Origin: Actinomycetota bacterium
Lineage (GTDB): Bacteria > Actinomycetota > Thermoleophilia > Solirubrobacterales > Solirubrobacteraceae
Length of the DNA stretch: 56,716 nucleotides
Direction of reading: 5' to 3'
Assembly: GCA_005888335.1 (NCBI GenBank)
Contig: VAWY01000061.1
Coordinates: 1-56,716 of the forward strand
This document shows, piece by piece, positions 35,513 to 44,800 of this stretch; the stretch's first letter is position 1, and every line of letters starts with the position of its first letter. The position numbers and the translations under genes were made by a program. The notes beneath the pieces are model-generated. The model had not been told where the DNA came from. It saw nothing but the letters and a program-made list of their open reading frames with translations, and did not search any database.

Positions 35513-36202
35513 TCAGGAGGCCGGACGTTCCCCTGGAGCGCCTGGCGCCGGCGCGCCGGCCTCGAAGAGTCCGGTCTGGTAGGCGAGCACGACCGCCTGC
35601 ACGCGGTCGCGCAGGTTGAGCTTTTGCAGGATGTGGGTGACGTGCGTCTTGACCGTGGTGTCGCTGATGTAGAGCTCCTGCGCGATCTCTGCGTTGGAGA
35701 GGCCGCTCGCGATCAGCCGAAGGATCTCCCGTTCACGCGCCGTGAGCTCGTCGAACCCCTTGGGAGGCTCGGGGCGCGCGATGCGGGCGAAGCGGCTGAT
35801 CACGCGTTTCGTGATCGCGGGCGAGAGAAGCGCGTCTCCTGCGGCCACGGTGCGGATGGCGGCGATCAGCTGCTCCGGCGGGTCGTCCTTGAGGACGAAC
35901 CCGCTGGCGCCTGCGCTCAGTCCTTCGTAGACGTACTCGTCGAGATCGAAGGTGGTGAGGATCAGGATGCGCGCGGCCCGATCGGCGGCGAGGATGCGTC
36001 GGGTGGCCTGGAGGCCGTCGAGCTCGGGCATGCGGATGTCCATGAGGACGACGGTCGGATGGAAGCGCGCCGCCTTGTCGACCGCCTCGAGCCCTGTGCT
36101 CGCCTCGGCCACCACCTCGATGTCCTCCTCGCCGGCCAGCAGCATGCGAAAGCCCGCGCGCACCATCGACTGGTCGTCCGCGACAAGCACGCGGATGCTC
36201 AC
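35513..36202 (-). CDS. NarL/FixJ-family response regulator
   Basis: The 229-aa protein has a receiver domain (about 1-120) with D9/D10, phospho-acceptor D55 (VVLMDIRMP) and a Lys in FVLKDDPPEQL. A LuxR-type HTH follows (about 155-215): LTAREREILRLIASGLSNAEIA and VKTHVTHILQKLNLRDR. The start is GTG in a 4-base overlap with the kinase stop. Target genes unknown; the divergent CPBP protease gene is a candidate. Confidence 0.93.
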   Translation of the reverse strand: MSIRVLVADDQSMVRAGFRMLLAGEEDIEVVAEASTGLEAVDKAARFHPTVVLMDIRMPELDGLQATRRILAADRAARILILTTFDLDEYVYEGLSAGASGFVLKDDPPEQLIAAIRTVAAGDALLSPAITKRVISRFARIARPEPPKGFDELTAREREILRLIASGLSNAEIAQELYISDTTVKTHVTHILQKLNLRDRVQAVVLAYQTGLFEAGAPAPGAPGERPAS

Positions 36203-37365
36203 CGGCCGTCGCCCCGGAGTGGAAGGCGCGTGCTGAGGACGAAGCCGCCTCCGCTCGCCGGACCAGCGGTCATCTCGCCGCCGTAGATCTTGACGCGCTC
36301 GCGGACGCCGACGAGGCCGTGCCCGTGGCCGTTGTTCGGCATCGCGCCGCTGCCGTTGTCGTGCACTTCGATCCGGAGCTCGTCGGCGCCGTACCCGACG
36401 ATGACCTCGGCCTGACTGGCGCGCGCGTGCTTGAGCGCGTTGGTAAGACCTTCCTGCACGATCCGATAGGCAGAGACGTCGAGCGCGTGCGGGAGCGGGA
36501 AGGGCTCGCCGTCGACGCGCAGACGCACCGGAAGGCCGGCCCGGCCGACCTCATCCAACAGGCCGTCGAGGTTGCCCAGACCGCGCTGAGGCACACGTGC
36601 GGCGTCTTCGCCGTCGTCGCGCATGGCGCCGAGCAGCCGCCGCATCTCCGCCAGCGCCGTGCGGCCGGTCTGCTCGACACCCTGGAGCGCCTCCCTGTCC
36701 TCCGGGAGCGTCTCGGGCAGCCCGTGGCGGACGGCGCCGACCTGCAGGACCATCACGCTCACGGCGTGCGCGACGATGTCGTGGAGCTCGCGCGCGATGC
36801 GGGTGCGTTCTTCGGCGACCGCGATGCGGGCGGCCGCCTCCCGCTCGCGCTCCGCGTGGCTGGCACGCACCTCCGCCGCCTCGGCCTGCTCGGCACGCTC
36901 GCGCAGGGCGAAGCCGGCGAGCCAGCCGATCGCGAACAGCAGAGGAGTGAAGACGAACTCGCCGGGGGCGTGGCTCGGGTCCTTGTAGACGATGATCGCC
37001 GCCCCGCTCAGCACGATCGCCAAGCCGAGCCGCGCCTGAACGACGTCGCGAAGGTTGCCGAGCAGGAACGCGGCGAGGAACCCGGCGACGAGCGCGCTGG
37101 CCGAGAACGGGACCAGCCGCCCATCGACGAACGAGAGCGCCGCGGCCAGCAGCCAGACCGACGCGGGTGCGGCGAAGCGGAAGCGGCGGCGAGCGAGCAG
37201 CGGGAGCACGACGAGCGCGATTGCCGGAACGGCGAACCACAGCGTCGTGCGCGGCTCTTGCTGCGGGTCGTGCCTGAACGCGACCTCGAGCGCGCTCTCG
37301 ACAGCGGCGAGCACGATCAGCACGTCGAACCCGTATGCGCGCGAGAGGGACCAGACCCGGGTCAC
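36199..37365 (-). CDS. HisKA_3-family sensor histidine kinase
   Basis: The protein of about 388 aa has four to five N-terminal transmembrane segments (about 15-160), a short linker coil rich in Glu/Ala, the HisKA_3 dimerisation box RTRIARELHDIVAHAVSVM with the phosphorylated His, and a HATPase with DNGSG and GHGLVGVRERV. This is the DesK-type architecture that senses membrane or envelope state. GTG 37365 is chosen as the start; GTG 37383 is an alternative. It is coupled to the response regulator by GTGA. Confidence 0.9.
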   Translation of the reverse strand: MTRVWSLSRAYGFDVLIVLAAVESALEVAFRHDPQQEPRTTLWFAVPAIALVVLPLLARRRFRFAAPASVWLLAAALSFVDGRLVPFSASALVAGFLAAFLLGNLRDVVQARLGLAIVLSGAAIIVYKDPSHAPGEFVFTPLLFAIGWLAGFALRERAEQAEAAEVRASHAEREREAAARIAVAEERTRIARELHDIVAHAVSVMVLQVGAVRHGLPETLPEDREALQGVEQTGRTALAEMRRLLGAMRDDGEDAARVPQRGLGNLDGLLDEVGRAGLPVRLRVDGEPFPLPHALDVSAYRIVQEGLTNALKHARASQAEVIVGYGADELRIEVHDNGSGAMPNNGHGHGLVGVRERVKIYGGEMTAGPASGGGFVLSTRLPLRGDGR

Positions 37366-37495
37366 GAGTTGACCGTAATGCACGCCCCCGAGCGCCGCCT
37401 CCGACCTGAGGAGGACTCGGAATCGTCGGCTGGTAGGAGCTCGAATCCGGCCTGCCGACGACGACGTCGCGCCGCCCCGCTCATAGCGTCGCGCC

Positions 37496-38320
37496 ATGAA
37501 CTCCATCAGCCTCGCCACCCGCGCCCCCGCGACCGCGACCACGCGTCTGGATCAGCCCGCGCGACCGGCCGACGAGCGTGCGCTGCCCCAGCTGGGGCTC
37601 GCCGGCATCGTCGGCGTCTGGGCCGCGGCCGCCCTGCCGATGGGACTGCTCGCCTGGGTGGTCTCACCGCTGCTCGCCGATCACCTGAGCGGCCCAGCCC
37701 GACTGCCCCAAGCCCTGATCATCACGCTGACCGCGGGGCTGGTCTGGCAGTTCGTGTTGCTGCTGATCCTCGTCGCGCGTGAGCAGGGAACGCTGCGCTG
37801 GCCCGTCCTGCGAGACGCGCTCTGGCTCCGTGCCCCGCGTGCCCCGCGCACCGGGCGGCGTGGAGGGCGGCTCTGGCTCGTCGTCGTGCCCCTGATCGTC
37901 GCCTTCGGCGCCGAGGAGCTCGTGTCCGGCGTGGCACATGCCCCGGCGGGCCGCGACATGGGCGAGTTCCTCGGGTCGCACGCCGGCCACGTGCTCCTGG
38001 CCGGAGCGTGGGGCTGGTTCGCCATCCTCGTCGCGCTGGCCGTCTTCAACACGGTGCTGGGCGAGGAGCTGCTGTTCCGCGGCTTCCTGCTCCCACGGAT
38101 GAGCGGCGTGTTCGGCCGGCGGGACTGGGTGGCCAACGGCGTGCTCTTCGCCGTCTATCACCTGCACATGCCCTGGGCCATCCCGACCACGCTGCTGGAC
38201 ACGTTCATCCTGGCCTATCCCTCGAAGCGCTACCGCAGTGCGCTCATCGGGATCGCCGTGCACAGCGCGCAGAGCGTCGTCCTGCTCGGGATCATGCTCG
38301 CCTTGGTGCTCAAGGGCTGA
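37496..38320 (+). CDS. CPBP-family intramembrane metalloprotease
   Basis: The 274-aa polytopic protein has about six to seven membrane helices and the CPBP/Abi motifs: GEELLFRGFLLPRM (EExxxR), FAVYHLHMPWAI (FxxxH) and an HSAQS block near the C-terminus (HxxxN/B-like). Family members are glutamate/metal intramembrane proteases that act in CAAX-like processing or bacteriocin self-protection; the substrate is unknown. It is divergent from the NarL-type two-component system. It ends overlapping the convergent methyltransferase by 11 bases. Confidence 0.88.
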   Translation: MNSISLATRAPATATTRLDQPARPADERALPQLGLAGIVGVWAAAALPMGLLAWVVSPLLADHLSGPARLPQALIITLTAGLVWQFVLLLILVAREQGTLRWPVLRDALWLRAPRAPRTGRRGGRLWLVVVPLIVAFGAEELVSGVAHAPAGRDMGEFLGSHAGHVLLAGAWGWFAILVALAVFNTVLGEELLFRGFLLPRMSGVFGRRDWVANGVLFAVYHLHMPWAIPTTLLDTFILAYPSKRYRSALIGIAVHSAQSVVLLGIMLALVLKG

Positions 38321-39131
38321 CGGACCGCGCGCGGACGATCCGCACGCGCTCTGCGCCGTTGAGCCCGGCCGCCGCCGGGTGGTGCGAGGCGAGGTCGACG
38401 CTCGCTTCGGCGAAGCCGGCGCCCAACAGGGCGTCGCGCGCCTCGGATCCGTCGGCGAAGTGCACACGCACGGGACTGCGCACAAAGGCGGACAGCGTGC
38501 CGGCGAACATCCGCGACAGCACCGCCGGGGCGTCCGCGTCGACGTGGAGGTCGGAGAGGTAGAGGCCGTGCTCGAACCGCGCGAGCGTGCGCGCGAAGGC
38601 CGACCAGAGCTCGAGGACGGCGTCCCGGGACAAGTAGCTGAGCAGGCCCTCCGTGATGATCGCGAGCCCGGTGTGCTCGTCGAGGCCGGCCGCCACGGAG
38701 GCCAGGCTCAGCGGGCCCGTGGCGGCGAGGGCGTCGAGCTCGACGACGCGGTGTGTCGCCGGGCGCCCGATCCGCTCGAGCGCCGCGCGCTTGCGCGCCG
38801 CCATGTCGGGCAGGTCGGCCTCGACGTAGACCAGGTCGGGGTGGCGCTCGGTGAAACGCCAGCCACGTGGCGACATCCCCGCGGCAACCTCGAGCACCTG
38901 GCCGACGTGGCCGGGGCGGATGGCGTCCTCGAGCATGGCGTCGATGACGCGGTGACGGCCGAGCAGCATGCCGTCGAGCGTCGGCCCGCCGAGCATCCGG
39001 CTGACCATGAACCAAGGCGCCGTGAACGCGTGCAGCATGCGCCCTTCGGGACGGGAGAGCTCGGGATGCGACAGGCCGTGGCGGGCCCACACCTCGCCCG
39101 TGTAGAACGCCGTCGGACCGATGGACGCCAT
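38310..39131 (-). CDS. SAM-dependent methyltransferase, leucine carboxyl methyltransferase (LCM/Ppm1)-like
   Basis: The 273-aa protein has SAM motif VLEVAAGMSPRGWRF (about residues 80-94) with the following acidic YVEADLP and the loop ITEGLLSYLSRD, which matches the LCM/Ppm1-like branch (typical EGLLxYL). It lacks an obvious transmembrane or export signal. The acceptor is unknown; actinobacterial relatives methylate carboxyl groups of small molecules. It is divergent from the LLM oxidoreductase gene, 94 bases apart. Confidence 0.85.
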   Translation of the reverse strand: MASIGPTAFYTGEVWARHGLSHPELSRPEGRMLHAFTAPWFMVSRMLGGPTLDGMLLGRHRVIDAMLEDAIRPGHVGQVLEVAAGMSPRGWRFTERHPDLVYVEADLPDMAARKRAALERIGRPATHRVVELDALAATGPLSLASVAAGLDEHTGLAIITEGLLSYLSRDAVLELWSAFARTLARFEHGLYLSDLHVDADAPAVLSRMFAGTLSAFVRSPVRVHFADGSEARDALLGAGFAEASVDLASHHPAAAGLNGAERVRIVRARSVSP

Positions 39132-39225
39132 GCCCGGCACCGTACGGGCTCGCGAGGTGCTGCGGCGACTCGTCGAAGCCCACGCCGGTCCGCGCGTCGG
39201 CGATCCGTCACACTCAGGCACCGAG

Positions 39226-40248
39226 ATGCAGGTCGATACCGGCGGCTACGCCGCCAGCGTGGACGAGGCGGCCCAGGATGCGGTCCGCGCCGAGCGCCTC
39301 GGCTACGACGGCTGGTGGGCGCTCGAGACCAAGCACGATCCGTTCCTGGGCTGCGCCGTCGCGGCCGAGCGGACCGAGCGCGTGCAGGTCGGCACGGGGA
39401 TCGCGGTCGCCTTCGCGCGCAACCCGATGACCGTCGCCCTCCAGGCCAACGACGTCCAGGCGCTCTCGGGCGGGCGCTTCGTGCTCGGCCTCGGCTCGCA
39501 GATCAAGCCGCACATCACCAGGCGCTACTCGATGGCGTGGTCGCACCCCGCCCCGCGCATGCGCGAGTTCGTGCTCGCCCTGCGCGCGATCTGGGAGGCG
39601 TGGGCGACGGGCGCGCCGCTGGACTTCCGCGGCGACTTCTACTCGCACACGCTGATGACGCCGTTCTTCGACCCGGGGCCCAACCCGCACGGCCCGCCGA
39701 AGATCGTCATGGCGGCGGTCGGTCCGAAGATGACCGAGGCCGCGGGCGAGGTCGCCGACGGCGTGTTCTGCCACGGGTTCTCCACCGAGCGCTACGTGCG
39801 CGAGGTGACGCTGCCGGCGCTGCGCCGCGGCGCCGAGAAGGCGGGCCGTGACCTGACGGGGTTCGAGATCAGCGCGCCGGCGATGATCGTCGCGGCGGAT
39901 ACCGAGGAGGAGCGCGAGGCGGGCATCGCGTCGGTGCGCAACCAGATCGGCTTCTACGGGTCCACGCCGGCGTACCGCCCGGTGCTCGAGGTCCACGGCT
40001 GGGGCCATCTGCAGGACGAGCTCAACGCGCTGACGAGGCGTGGCGCGTGGGATCAGGTCGCCGGCGTCGTCGACGACGAGATGCTCCACACGTTCGCGAT
40101 CGTCGGCACGCCGGAGGAGGCGGTCGAGGAGGCGCGCCGCCGCTACGGCGACATCGCCACGCGGATCTCGATCACCGTGCCGGAAGACGGCGACCCGGAG
40201 CGGTGGGGGTCGCTGTTCGAGCGGCTGCGCGAGCCCGTCGCGGCCTGA
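39226..40248 (+). CDS. LLM-class F420-dependent oxidoreductase
   Basis: The 340-aa protein has a luciferase-like TIM-barrel: TGIAVAFARNPMTVALQANDVQALSGGRFVLGLG is the conserved block split over strands 3-4. GPKMTEAAGEVADGVFCHGF and the C-terminal VGTPEEAVEEARRRY match F420-dependent LLM oxidoreductases of actinobacteria. Such enzymes use deazaflavin F420 for hydride transfer. The ATG at 39226 follows a short AG-rich site; the upstream extension would be out of family. Substrate unknown. Confidence 0.9.
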   Translation: MQVDTGGYAASVDEAAQDAVRAERLGYDGWWALETKHDPFLGCAVAAERTERVQVGTGIAVAFARNPMTVALQANDVQALSGGRFVLGLGSQIKPHITRRYSMAWSHPAPRMREFVLALRAIWEAWATGAPLDFRGDFYSHTLMTPFFDPGPNPHGPPKIVMAAVGPKMTEAAGEVADGVFCHGFSTERYVREVTLPALRRGAEKAGRDLTGFEISAPAMIVAADTEEEREAGIASVRNQIGFYGSTPAYRPVLEVHGWGHLQDELNALTRRGAWDQVAGVVDDEMLHTFAIVGTPEEAVEEARRRYGDIATRISITVPEDGDPERWGSLFERLREPVAA

Positions 40249-40271
40249 TCGGGCGTACCTCAGCCGCCCGA
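40249..40271. terminator. Candidate hairpin terminator between convergent genes
   Basis: A 7-bp inverted repeat (TCGGGCG/CGCCCGA) with a 9-base loop lies between the LLM and secreted-protein genes and overlaps the latter stop. Short arms and no T-run make this weak. Confidence 0.35.
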
Positions 40272-41198
40272 CCCTGAAGGCCCGCAGCCGAACAGCTGAC
40301 GCCGGACCGCGGCCGTCAGCCGCCCGCTGGCGCAGGCCGGCCGCTCCACGTGGACGATGCGCCAGCCACCGTCGACGCGATGCACGACCCTCGTCCCGCT
40401 GAGCGCCCGGACGAAGGCCCAGTCATGCGCGGGGAAGGTCAACCGCGCGCGGAGCACGTCTCGAGGCCGGAAGGGCGTCGCGGCGACGGCCCCGCGGGCG
40501 AGGGTGTTCTGCCGTTCCATCGCCGGCGGGAGCGATCCGAAGATGGCGCGCACGACGGTGACGTCGCCGAGCAGCTCGTAGCCGTGCTGCGTGGACCTCG
40601 CGGCGCCGATGCGCCAGAGGCGCCCGCGGCGGAGGTTGCGCAGCAGCACGATGCCGCTGGGGTCGCAGGAGTAGTCGACGACGAGGCGCTCTCCATGCGG
40701 CAGCGGGACGGCGTCGTGCGCGCCCTGGAGGAGCACGCAGTGGTCGCCGCTCGCGAGCTCGATGCCCCATGGCAGGTCGTGCCGACGCCGCACGGCGAGC
40801 GGCGCGGCGAACGTCACGCCCGCGCGGAGCATGAGGTGACGCACGCGGATCGTCCACACGGACGACGCCCAGGGGTCCACAGCGCAGACGACGAGGTCGG
40901 TCGGCTTGGGGCCGTCGCGCCAGCACGGGTCCGCCAGCGAGTTTCTCGCTCCGCAGCGGTAGCCGACGTCGCCGATGCCCTCGGAGCTCGGGCCCTCGAG
41001 GCAGCTGCCTCGACCGAGCGACCTCACGCTCAGGGTCTTCTTGACAGCGCCGGACGCGTCGAACGGGCTCCAGCCGTCGATCTGCGTCGTCCCGCCGGCG
41101 GCATGAAGCCCGCGGCTTGGCTGGGCGGCAGCGATGCCCGCGATCAGCGCGAGCGCCACCGCCGCGGGTGCGACCGACCGGAACCGTCGTCTGCTCAC
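40260..41198 (-). CDS. Secreted protein of unknown function, Cys-rich
   Basis: The 312-aa protein starts with GTG 41198, preceded by AGGAGG at a good distance, which fixes the start far inside a longer open frame. It has a Sec-type signal peptide (about residues 1-30, RFRSVAPAAVALALIAGIAAA). The mature part has several Cys likely to form disulfides (GSCLEG, YRCGARN, DPCWRDG, LVVCAVDPW, DHCVLLQG, YSCDPSG). The DPCWRDG and VVCxxDPW pattern resembles a secreted actinobacterial family, but I cannot name a function. It is divergent from another secreted protein. Confidence 0.8.
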   Translation of the reverse strand: MSRRRFRSVAPAAVALALIAGIAAAQPSRGLHAAGGTTQIDGWSPFDASGAVKKTLSVRSLGRGSCLEGPSSEGIGDVGYRCGARNSLADPCWRDGPKPTDLVVCAVDPWASSVWTIRVRHLMLRAGVTFAAPLAVRRRHDLPWGIELASGDHCVLLQGAHDAVPLPHGERLVVDYSCDPSGIVLLRNLRRGRLWRIGAARSTQHGYELLGDVTVVRAIFGSLPPAMERQNTLARGAVAATPFRPRDVLRARLTFPAHDWAFVRALSGTRVVHRVDGGWRIVHVERPACASGRLTAAVRRQLFGCGPSGSGG

Positions 41199-41232
41199 CG
41201 TGGTCTCCCTCCTACCAGGATCGGCGGGCGCG

Positions 41233-41271
41233 CGCGACCCGCGCACCGAGGGAACCTCTGGGCGGGTCGCG
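41233..41271. promoter_or_regulatory. Nested palindrome between two divergent secreted-protein genes
   Basis: Outer perfect 10-bp arms CGCGACCCGC (41233-41242) and GCGGGTCGCG (41262-41271) enclose inner arms GAGG/CCTC with loop GAA (41248-41258). It occupies the centre of the 117-base gap. It could be an operator for both genes or a leader structure. Confidence 0.45.
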
Positions 41272-41315
41272 GGCGTAGTAGGGGTGACGACCGCGTCCAG
41301 ACGAGGAGGACGGCG

Positions 41316-42290
41316 ATGCGACGGATGCTGGTGATCGCGTGCTGCGGGTTCGGCGTCGGGCTCGTGGCGCCGCCGAGCGCTGCTGCCGCCGGAGGCCCCG
41401 TCTCTCCCCTGCAGGGCGGGGCGGGCGTCAGCCTGCCCGGCCGTGACGTCAACTACGTCGCGCTCGCCGCGGCGCGCGCGACGGTCGTCGCGCGGGTGCG
41501 GCGCGCCGGCGGCATCGTCGAGCGCTCGCGACTGCTGCCCGGCAGCTTTGGCATCCCCGGCGCGGCGTACGACGGCTCCGGCACGGGACTGTCGGCGGAC
41601 GGTCGCATGCTCGTGCTCGCCGGGGCCATCAGCCGCTATCCGGTCGCACGGACGCGTCTGCTCGTCCTCGATGCGCGCCGCCTGCGCGCCCGGGCGCGCA
41701 TCGTGCTGCCGGGAGCCTTCGCCGTCGACGCGATCTCGCCGACCGGCCGCTGGCTGTACCTCATCCACTCCACGTCCTCGCGCGACACGACCCGCTACGA
41801 CGTGCGCGCGTACGACGTGCCTGGACATCACCTTGTCGCAGCGCCTGTGGTCGACCCGCGCGAACGCGACGAGGCGATGCGGGGCCTGCCGATGACCCGC
41901 GCGGTGAGCGCCGACGGCCGCTGGGCGTACACGCTCTACGACCGGCCGGGCTCGGCGCCGTTCGTCCACGCCCTGGACACACAGCAGCGGACGGCGGTCT
42001 GCATCGACCTTCCGGCGCTGGCCGGCGCCGACCTCTCGGAACTCCGGCTCAGGCTCGGGCGCGCGGGCGCGACGCTGCGCATCGAGCGCCACGGCGAACC
42101 GCTCGCCCTCATCGACACCCGCACGTTCGCCGTCAAGCGCCCGGCCTCCGCTCAACCGCGGCCACCGGCCGGCTCAACCGGCGACGGCGGCGCACTGCCG
42201 TGGGCGCTGACGGTTGTTCCGCTCGCGATCCTGGCGGGCCTCGCCCTGGTCGCCCGGCGCCGCCGCCACATCACCTCCTCGGCCGCCTGA
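41316..42290 (+). CDS. Surface-anchored secreted protein, beta-propeller-like
   Basis: The 324-aa protein has an N-terminal signal peptide (residues 1-25) and a C-terminal membrane anchor (about 300-317, LPWALTVVPLAILAGLALV, followed by RRRR). The extracellular part has repeating blade-like segments such as GTGLSADGRMLVLAGAIS and DAISPTGRWLYLIHS, then AVSADGRWAYTLYD, the pattern of WD40/YVTN-type propellers (about three to four blades visible). AGGAGG precedes the ATG. It is divergent from the Cys-rich secreted protein, so the two may act together at the surface. Ligand unknown. Confidence 0.8.
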   Translation: MRRMLVIACCGFGVGLVAPPSAAAAGGPVSPLQGGAGVSLPGRDVNYVALAAARATVVARVRRAGGIVERSRLLPGSFGIPGAAYDGSGTGLSADGRMLVLAGAISRYPVARTRLLVLDARRLRARARIVLPGAFAVDAISPTGRWLYLIHSTSSRDTTRYDVRAYDVPGHHLVAAPVVDPRERDEAMRGLPMTRAVSADGRWAYTLYDRPGSAPFVHALDTQQRTAVCIDLPALAGADLSELRLRLGRAGATLRIERHGEPLALIDTRTFAVKRPASAQPRPPAGSTGDGGALPWALTVVPLAILAGLALVARRRRHITSSAA

Positions 42291-42391
42291 CGCCCCCCGC
42301 GCGGCCGCGGTCTCATCTCGAAGGAGGCAGCGCTTCTCGGACGTGGGAGGATGGCCGTCACCAAGACGGGGAACGCACGTCAGAGGCATCG

Positions 42392-43573
42392 ATGCCCACG
42401 CCGGAGAAGCGAGCTCGCGACACCGTCCTGCCGAGCGATGGACGCGAGGCGCTGCGGACGGCGCGCCGGCGGCTGCAGCCGCGGCTGTGGCCGATCATCC
42501 AGACCGCGGCGGCGGCCGTCGCCGCCTGGTATCTGGCCGTCCTGGTGCTCGGCACGCAGCGGCCGGTGTTCGCGTCGATCGCCGCGGTGATCTGCGTCGG
42601 CGCCACGATTGGCCAGCGGCGCGAGCGTGCCGTCGAGCTGATCGGCGGCGTCGTCGTGGGCATCGCGGTCGCCGACCTGCTCGTCCGTCTGATCGGGACG
42701 GGACCACCGCAGATCGGCGTGATGATCGTGCTCGCGATGGTGGCGGCAGTGCTCCTGGGCGGGGGCCCTCTGCTGGTTTCAGAGGCGGGGGTGTCGGCGC
42801 TGTTGCTTGCTGCGCTCCAGCCCGCCGGGTCGACCTTCCCGCCCAGTCGCTTCCTCGAGGCGCTGATCGGCGGCAGCGTCGCGCTCGTCGTCAGCTCATT
42901 CCTGTTCCCGCCCAATCCCACGCTGCTCGCCGCCCGCGCCGCCCAATCGCTGTTCGGTGAGTTGGGCGAAGCTCTCGCGGAGGTCGCCGCCGCGCTTGCC
43001 GACGGCGATCCGGGCCGCGCCGAGCGTGCACTGCAGGCGGCGCGCAGCGTCGACGATCGCTTCGACCGACTCGACGACGCGCTCGCGACCGGCCGCGACA
43101 CTGCGCGGCTGGCCCCGACCCAACGCGCCGCCCGCGCCGAGCTCGACCGCTATACCCAGACGCTGACCCAACTCGACTTCGCCGTACGCGACACGCGCGT
43201 GCTCGCTCGCCACGCGCTGCGCTACGTCCGCAGGAGCGGTCAGGCGCCGGACGGGCTGCCCGACGCGGTTCGCGATCTCGGTTTCGCGGTCTGGGCGCTC
43301 GCGGCTCCGGGCGAGCCGACGGATCGCCGCGACGAGGTTGGCGAGCTGGCCCGCGCGGCGACCGTTCGGGCCACCGCGATATCAGAGAGCCATCCCGACC
43401 GCCGCGTCGCCGAGATCGCGGGACAGGTGCTCTCGACCGCCGTCGATCTCATCCGCGCCTCCGCAGCGGCCGGCGACGCCGGCACCACCGGCACGAGCCC
43501 CACCGAGGAGCTGCTGGCCGAGCCGTACCGCGCCGCTGGTCAGCCCCCCGCGCCCGCATCGGATGATCGTTAG
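42392..43573 (+). CDS. FUSC/aromatic acid exporter-like membrane protein
   Basis: The 393-aa protein has about six N-terminal transmembrane segments (about residues 30-180: IQTAAAAVAAWYLAVLVLG, PVFASIAAVICVG, then IGGVVVGIAVADLL and others). A long helical cytoplasmic region follows (about 185-370). GTQRPVFASIAAVICVGATIGQRRERA is the FUSC-like block. FUSC-type proteins export aromatic or other compounds. The ATG at 42392 is plausible, with only a weak ribosome site. It is convergent with the winged-helix gene. Confidence 0.85.
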   Translation: MPTPEKRARDTVLPSDGREALRTARRRLQPRLWPIIQTAAAAVAAWYLAVLVLGTQRPVFASIAAVICVGATIGQRRERAVELIGGVVVGIAVADLLVRLIGTGPPQIGVMIVLAMVAAVLLGGGPLLVSEAGVSALLLAALQPAGSTFPPSRFLEALIGGSVALVVSSFLFPPNPTLLAARAAQSLFGELGEALAEVAAALADGDPGRAERALQAARSVDDRFDRLDDALATGRDTARLAPTQRAARAELDRYTQTLTQLDFAVRDTRVLARHALRYVRRSGQAPDGLPDAVRDLGFAVWALAAPGEPTDRRDEVGELARAATVRATAISESHPDRRVAEIAGQVLSTAVDLIRASAAAGDAGTTGTSPTEELLAEPYRAAGQPPAPASDDR

Positions 43574-43608
43574 ACGGGTCGCGGTTCACCAGCTCGCGCC
43601 TTGCGGGC

Positions 43609-44769
43609 TCAGGCGTGCCCGCCGGCGGTCACCGTGCCGATGGTCAGCTCGGGTGTGGCGTCGAGGAAGTGCGCGATGCGTTGCACCTGCTCGTCGAGCT
43701 GGCGGCGCCCGGCCGCGGTGAGCGGGCGAAACGGCTCGACGGTGAGGTGGAGCTTGCGGCCGGAGCGGCGTTGGTGCCAGACGCCGGCGACGGTCCCGTC
43801 GACGAGCAGCACCGGGAAGTTCCCGGCCTGGCCGCGGGCCAGCGCGCGCTCTGCGGCGCGTCCGGGGAACAGCAGCTCGCGGGGCTGGCCGGCGACCGTA
43901 TAGGCGTCGAAGTAGGGCAGCAGGTGAACGCTCCCGACGATCGGCGAGGGCGCGGGGCCATCCTCGGCCGCCAGCCACATCGGGTGGCCGTCGACGCTGA
44001 CCTGCTCCAGCTCTTCCGAGAGCGAGTCGAACAGGTCCGTCGCCCACCGCGCCGGCGCGTTGAGCCACTGCGCGAAGTGCTGCGGGCTCGCCGGCCCGTA
44101 GGCGTGCAGATAGCGCCGGACGAGCTCGGCGAGTGCCGCCGGCCCGTCGGCCGGTCGCAGGTCGGGCAGCCACCGGCGCGGGCTGGTGTAGGTGACCTTG
44201 CGGCCCCGGTTGGCGCCGAAGCACAGCGCGCCCCGGTGCGCGGCGGTGGGAAGGGCCGCACGCCAGCGCGGCCACATGCCCTGAAAGGCCGGGATGACCA
44301 GATCGCCGGCCCACGCTCCCGCATCGGCGACGACGGCTTCGGTCAGCTCGTCGACGGTCAGCTCGGCGTCGCGAAGCGCGACGGCGATGGCCTCGACGAC
44401 GGCGTCGGTCTGCTCGGCCGTCAGGCGCAGGTCCTGCGTGAGGCTCGTGCGGGTGGGCGCCATCGCGGACAACGCGCCGGTCCACATCGGCAGGTCACGA
44501 GTGGCCAGCAGGTGCACCGTGCCGCGTGGCCCGAAGGTCTTGACGAGTGTGCGCTCGGTCCACAGCGCACCGCGGATGTCCGCGCGCGTCGCGTCGGCCA
44601 GCCGCAGCCCGATCGACAGCTCGGCGGCCGAGAGCACCTGGGCGTGCGCGCCGCAGATGGTCGCGGCGATGTCGGCCGGCCCAGCGTCGCGGGCCGGGGC
44701 CGACAACCGGTGGCGATCCAGGCGCCGGGCGCAGACCTGCGCCCACGACCAGCGCGGCGGGCGGGACAT
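43609..44769 (-). CDS. Winged-helix DNA-binding domain protein (HTH_42, AlkZ-like)
   Basis: The 386-aa protein has the HTH_42/YcaQ-like layout: RLADATRADIRGALWTERTLVKTFGPRGTVHLL at the N-terminus (three sub-blocks), a central CFGANRGRKVTYTSPRRWLP and the C-terminal HLLPYFDAYTVAGQPRELL and GTVAGVWHQRR. The family includes AlkZ/YcaQ interstrand-crosslink DNA glycosylases, where a QxD/QxQ motif is catalytic; I do not see it clearly here, so a glycosylase role is tentative. It stands alone. Confidence 0.85.
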   Translation of the reverse strand: MSRPPRWSWAQVCARRLDRHRLSAPARDAGPADIAATICGAHAQVLSAAELSIGLRLADATRADIRGALWTERTLVKTFGPRGTVHLLATRDLPMWTGALSAMAPTRTSLTQDLRLTAEQTDAVVEAIAVALRDAELTVDELTEAVVADAGAWAGDLVIPAFQGMWPRWRAALPTAAHRGALCFGANRGRKVTYTSPRRWLPDLRPADGPAALAELVRRYLHAYGPASPQHFAQWLNAPARWATDLFDSLSEELEQVSVDGHPMWLAAEDGPAPSPIVGSVHLLPYFDAYTVAGQPRELLFPGRAAERALARGQAGNFPVLLVDGTVAGVWHQRRSGRKLHLTVEPFRPLTAAGRRQLDEQVQRIAHFLDATPELTIGTVTAGGHA

Positions 44770-44800
44770 CGACAGGTTTTAGAGGATCTGAGACAGCCTC

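Noticed and set aside
41199..42155. Minus-strand N-terminal extension of the Cys-rich secreted protein
   Set aside because: It is antisense to the propeller-like protein, while GTG 41198 has an AGGAGG site and yields a signal peptide.
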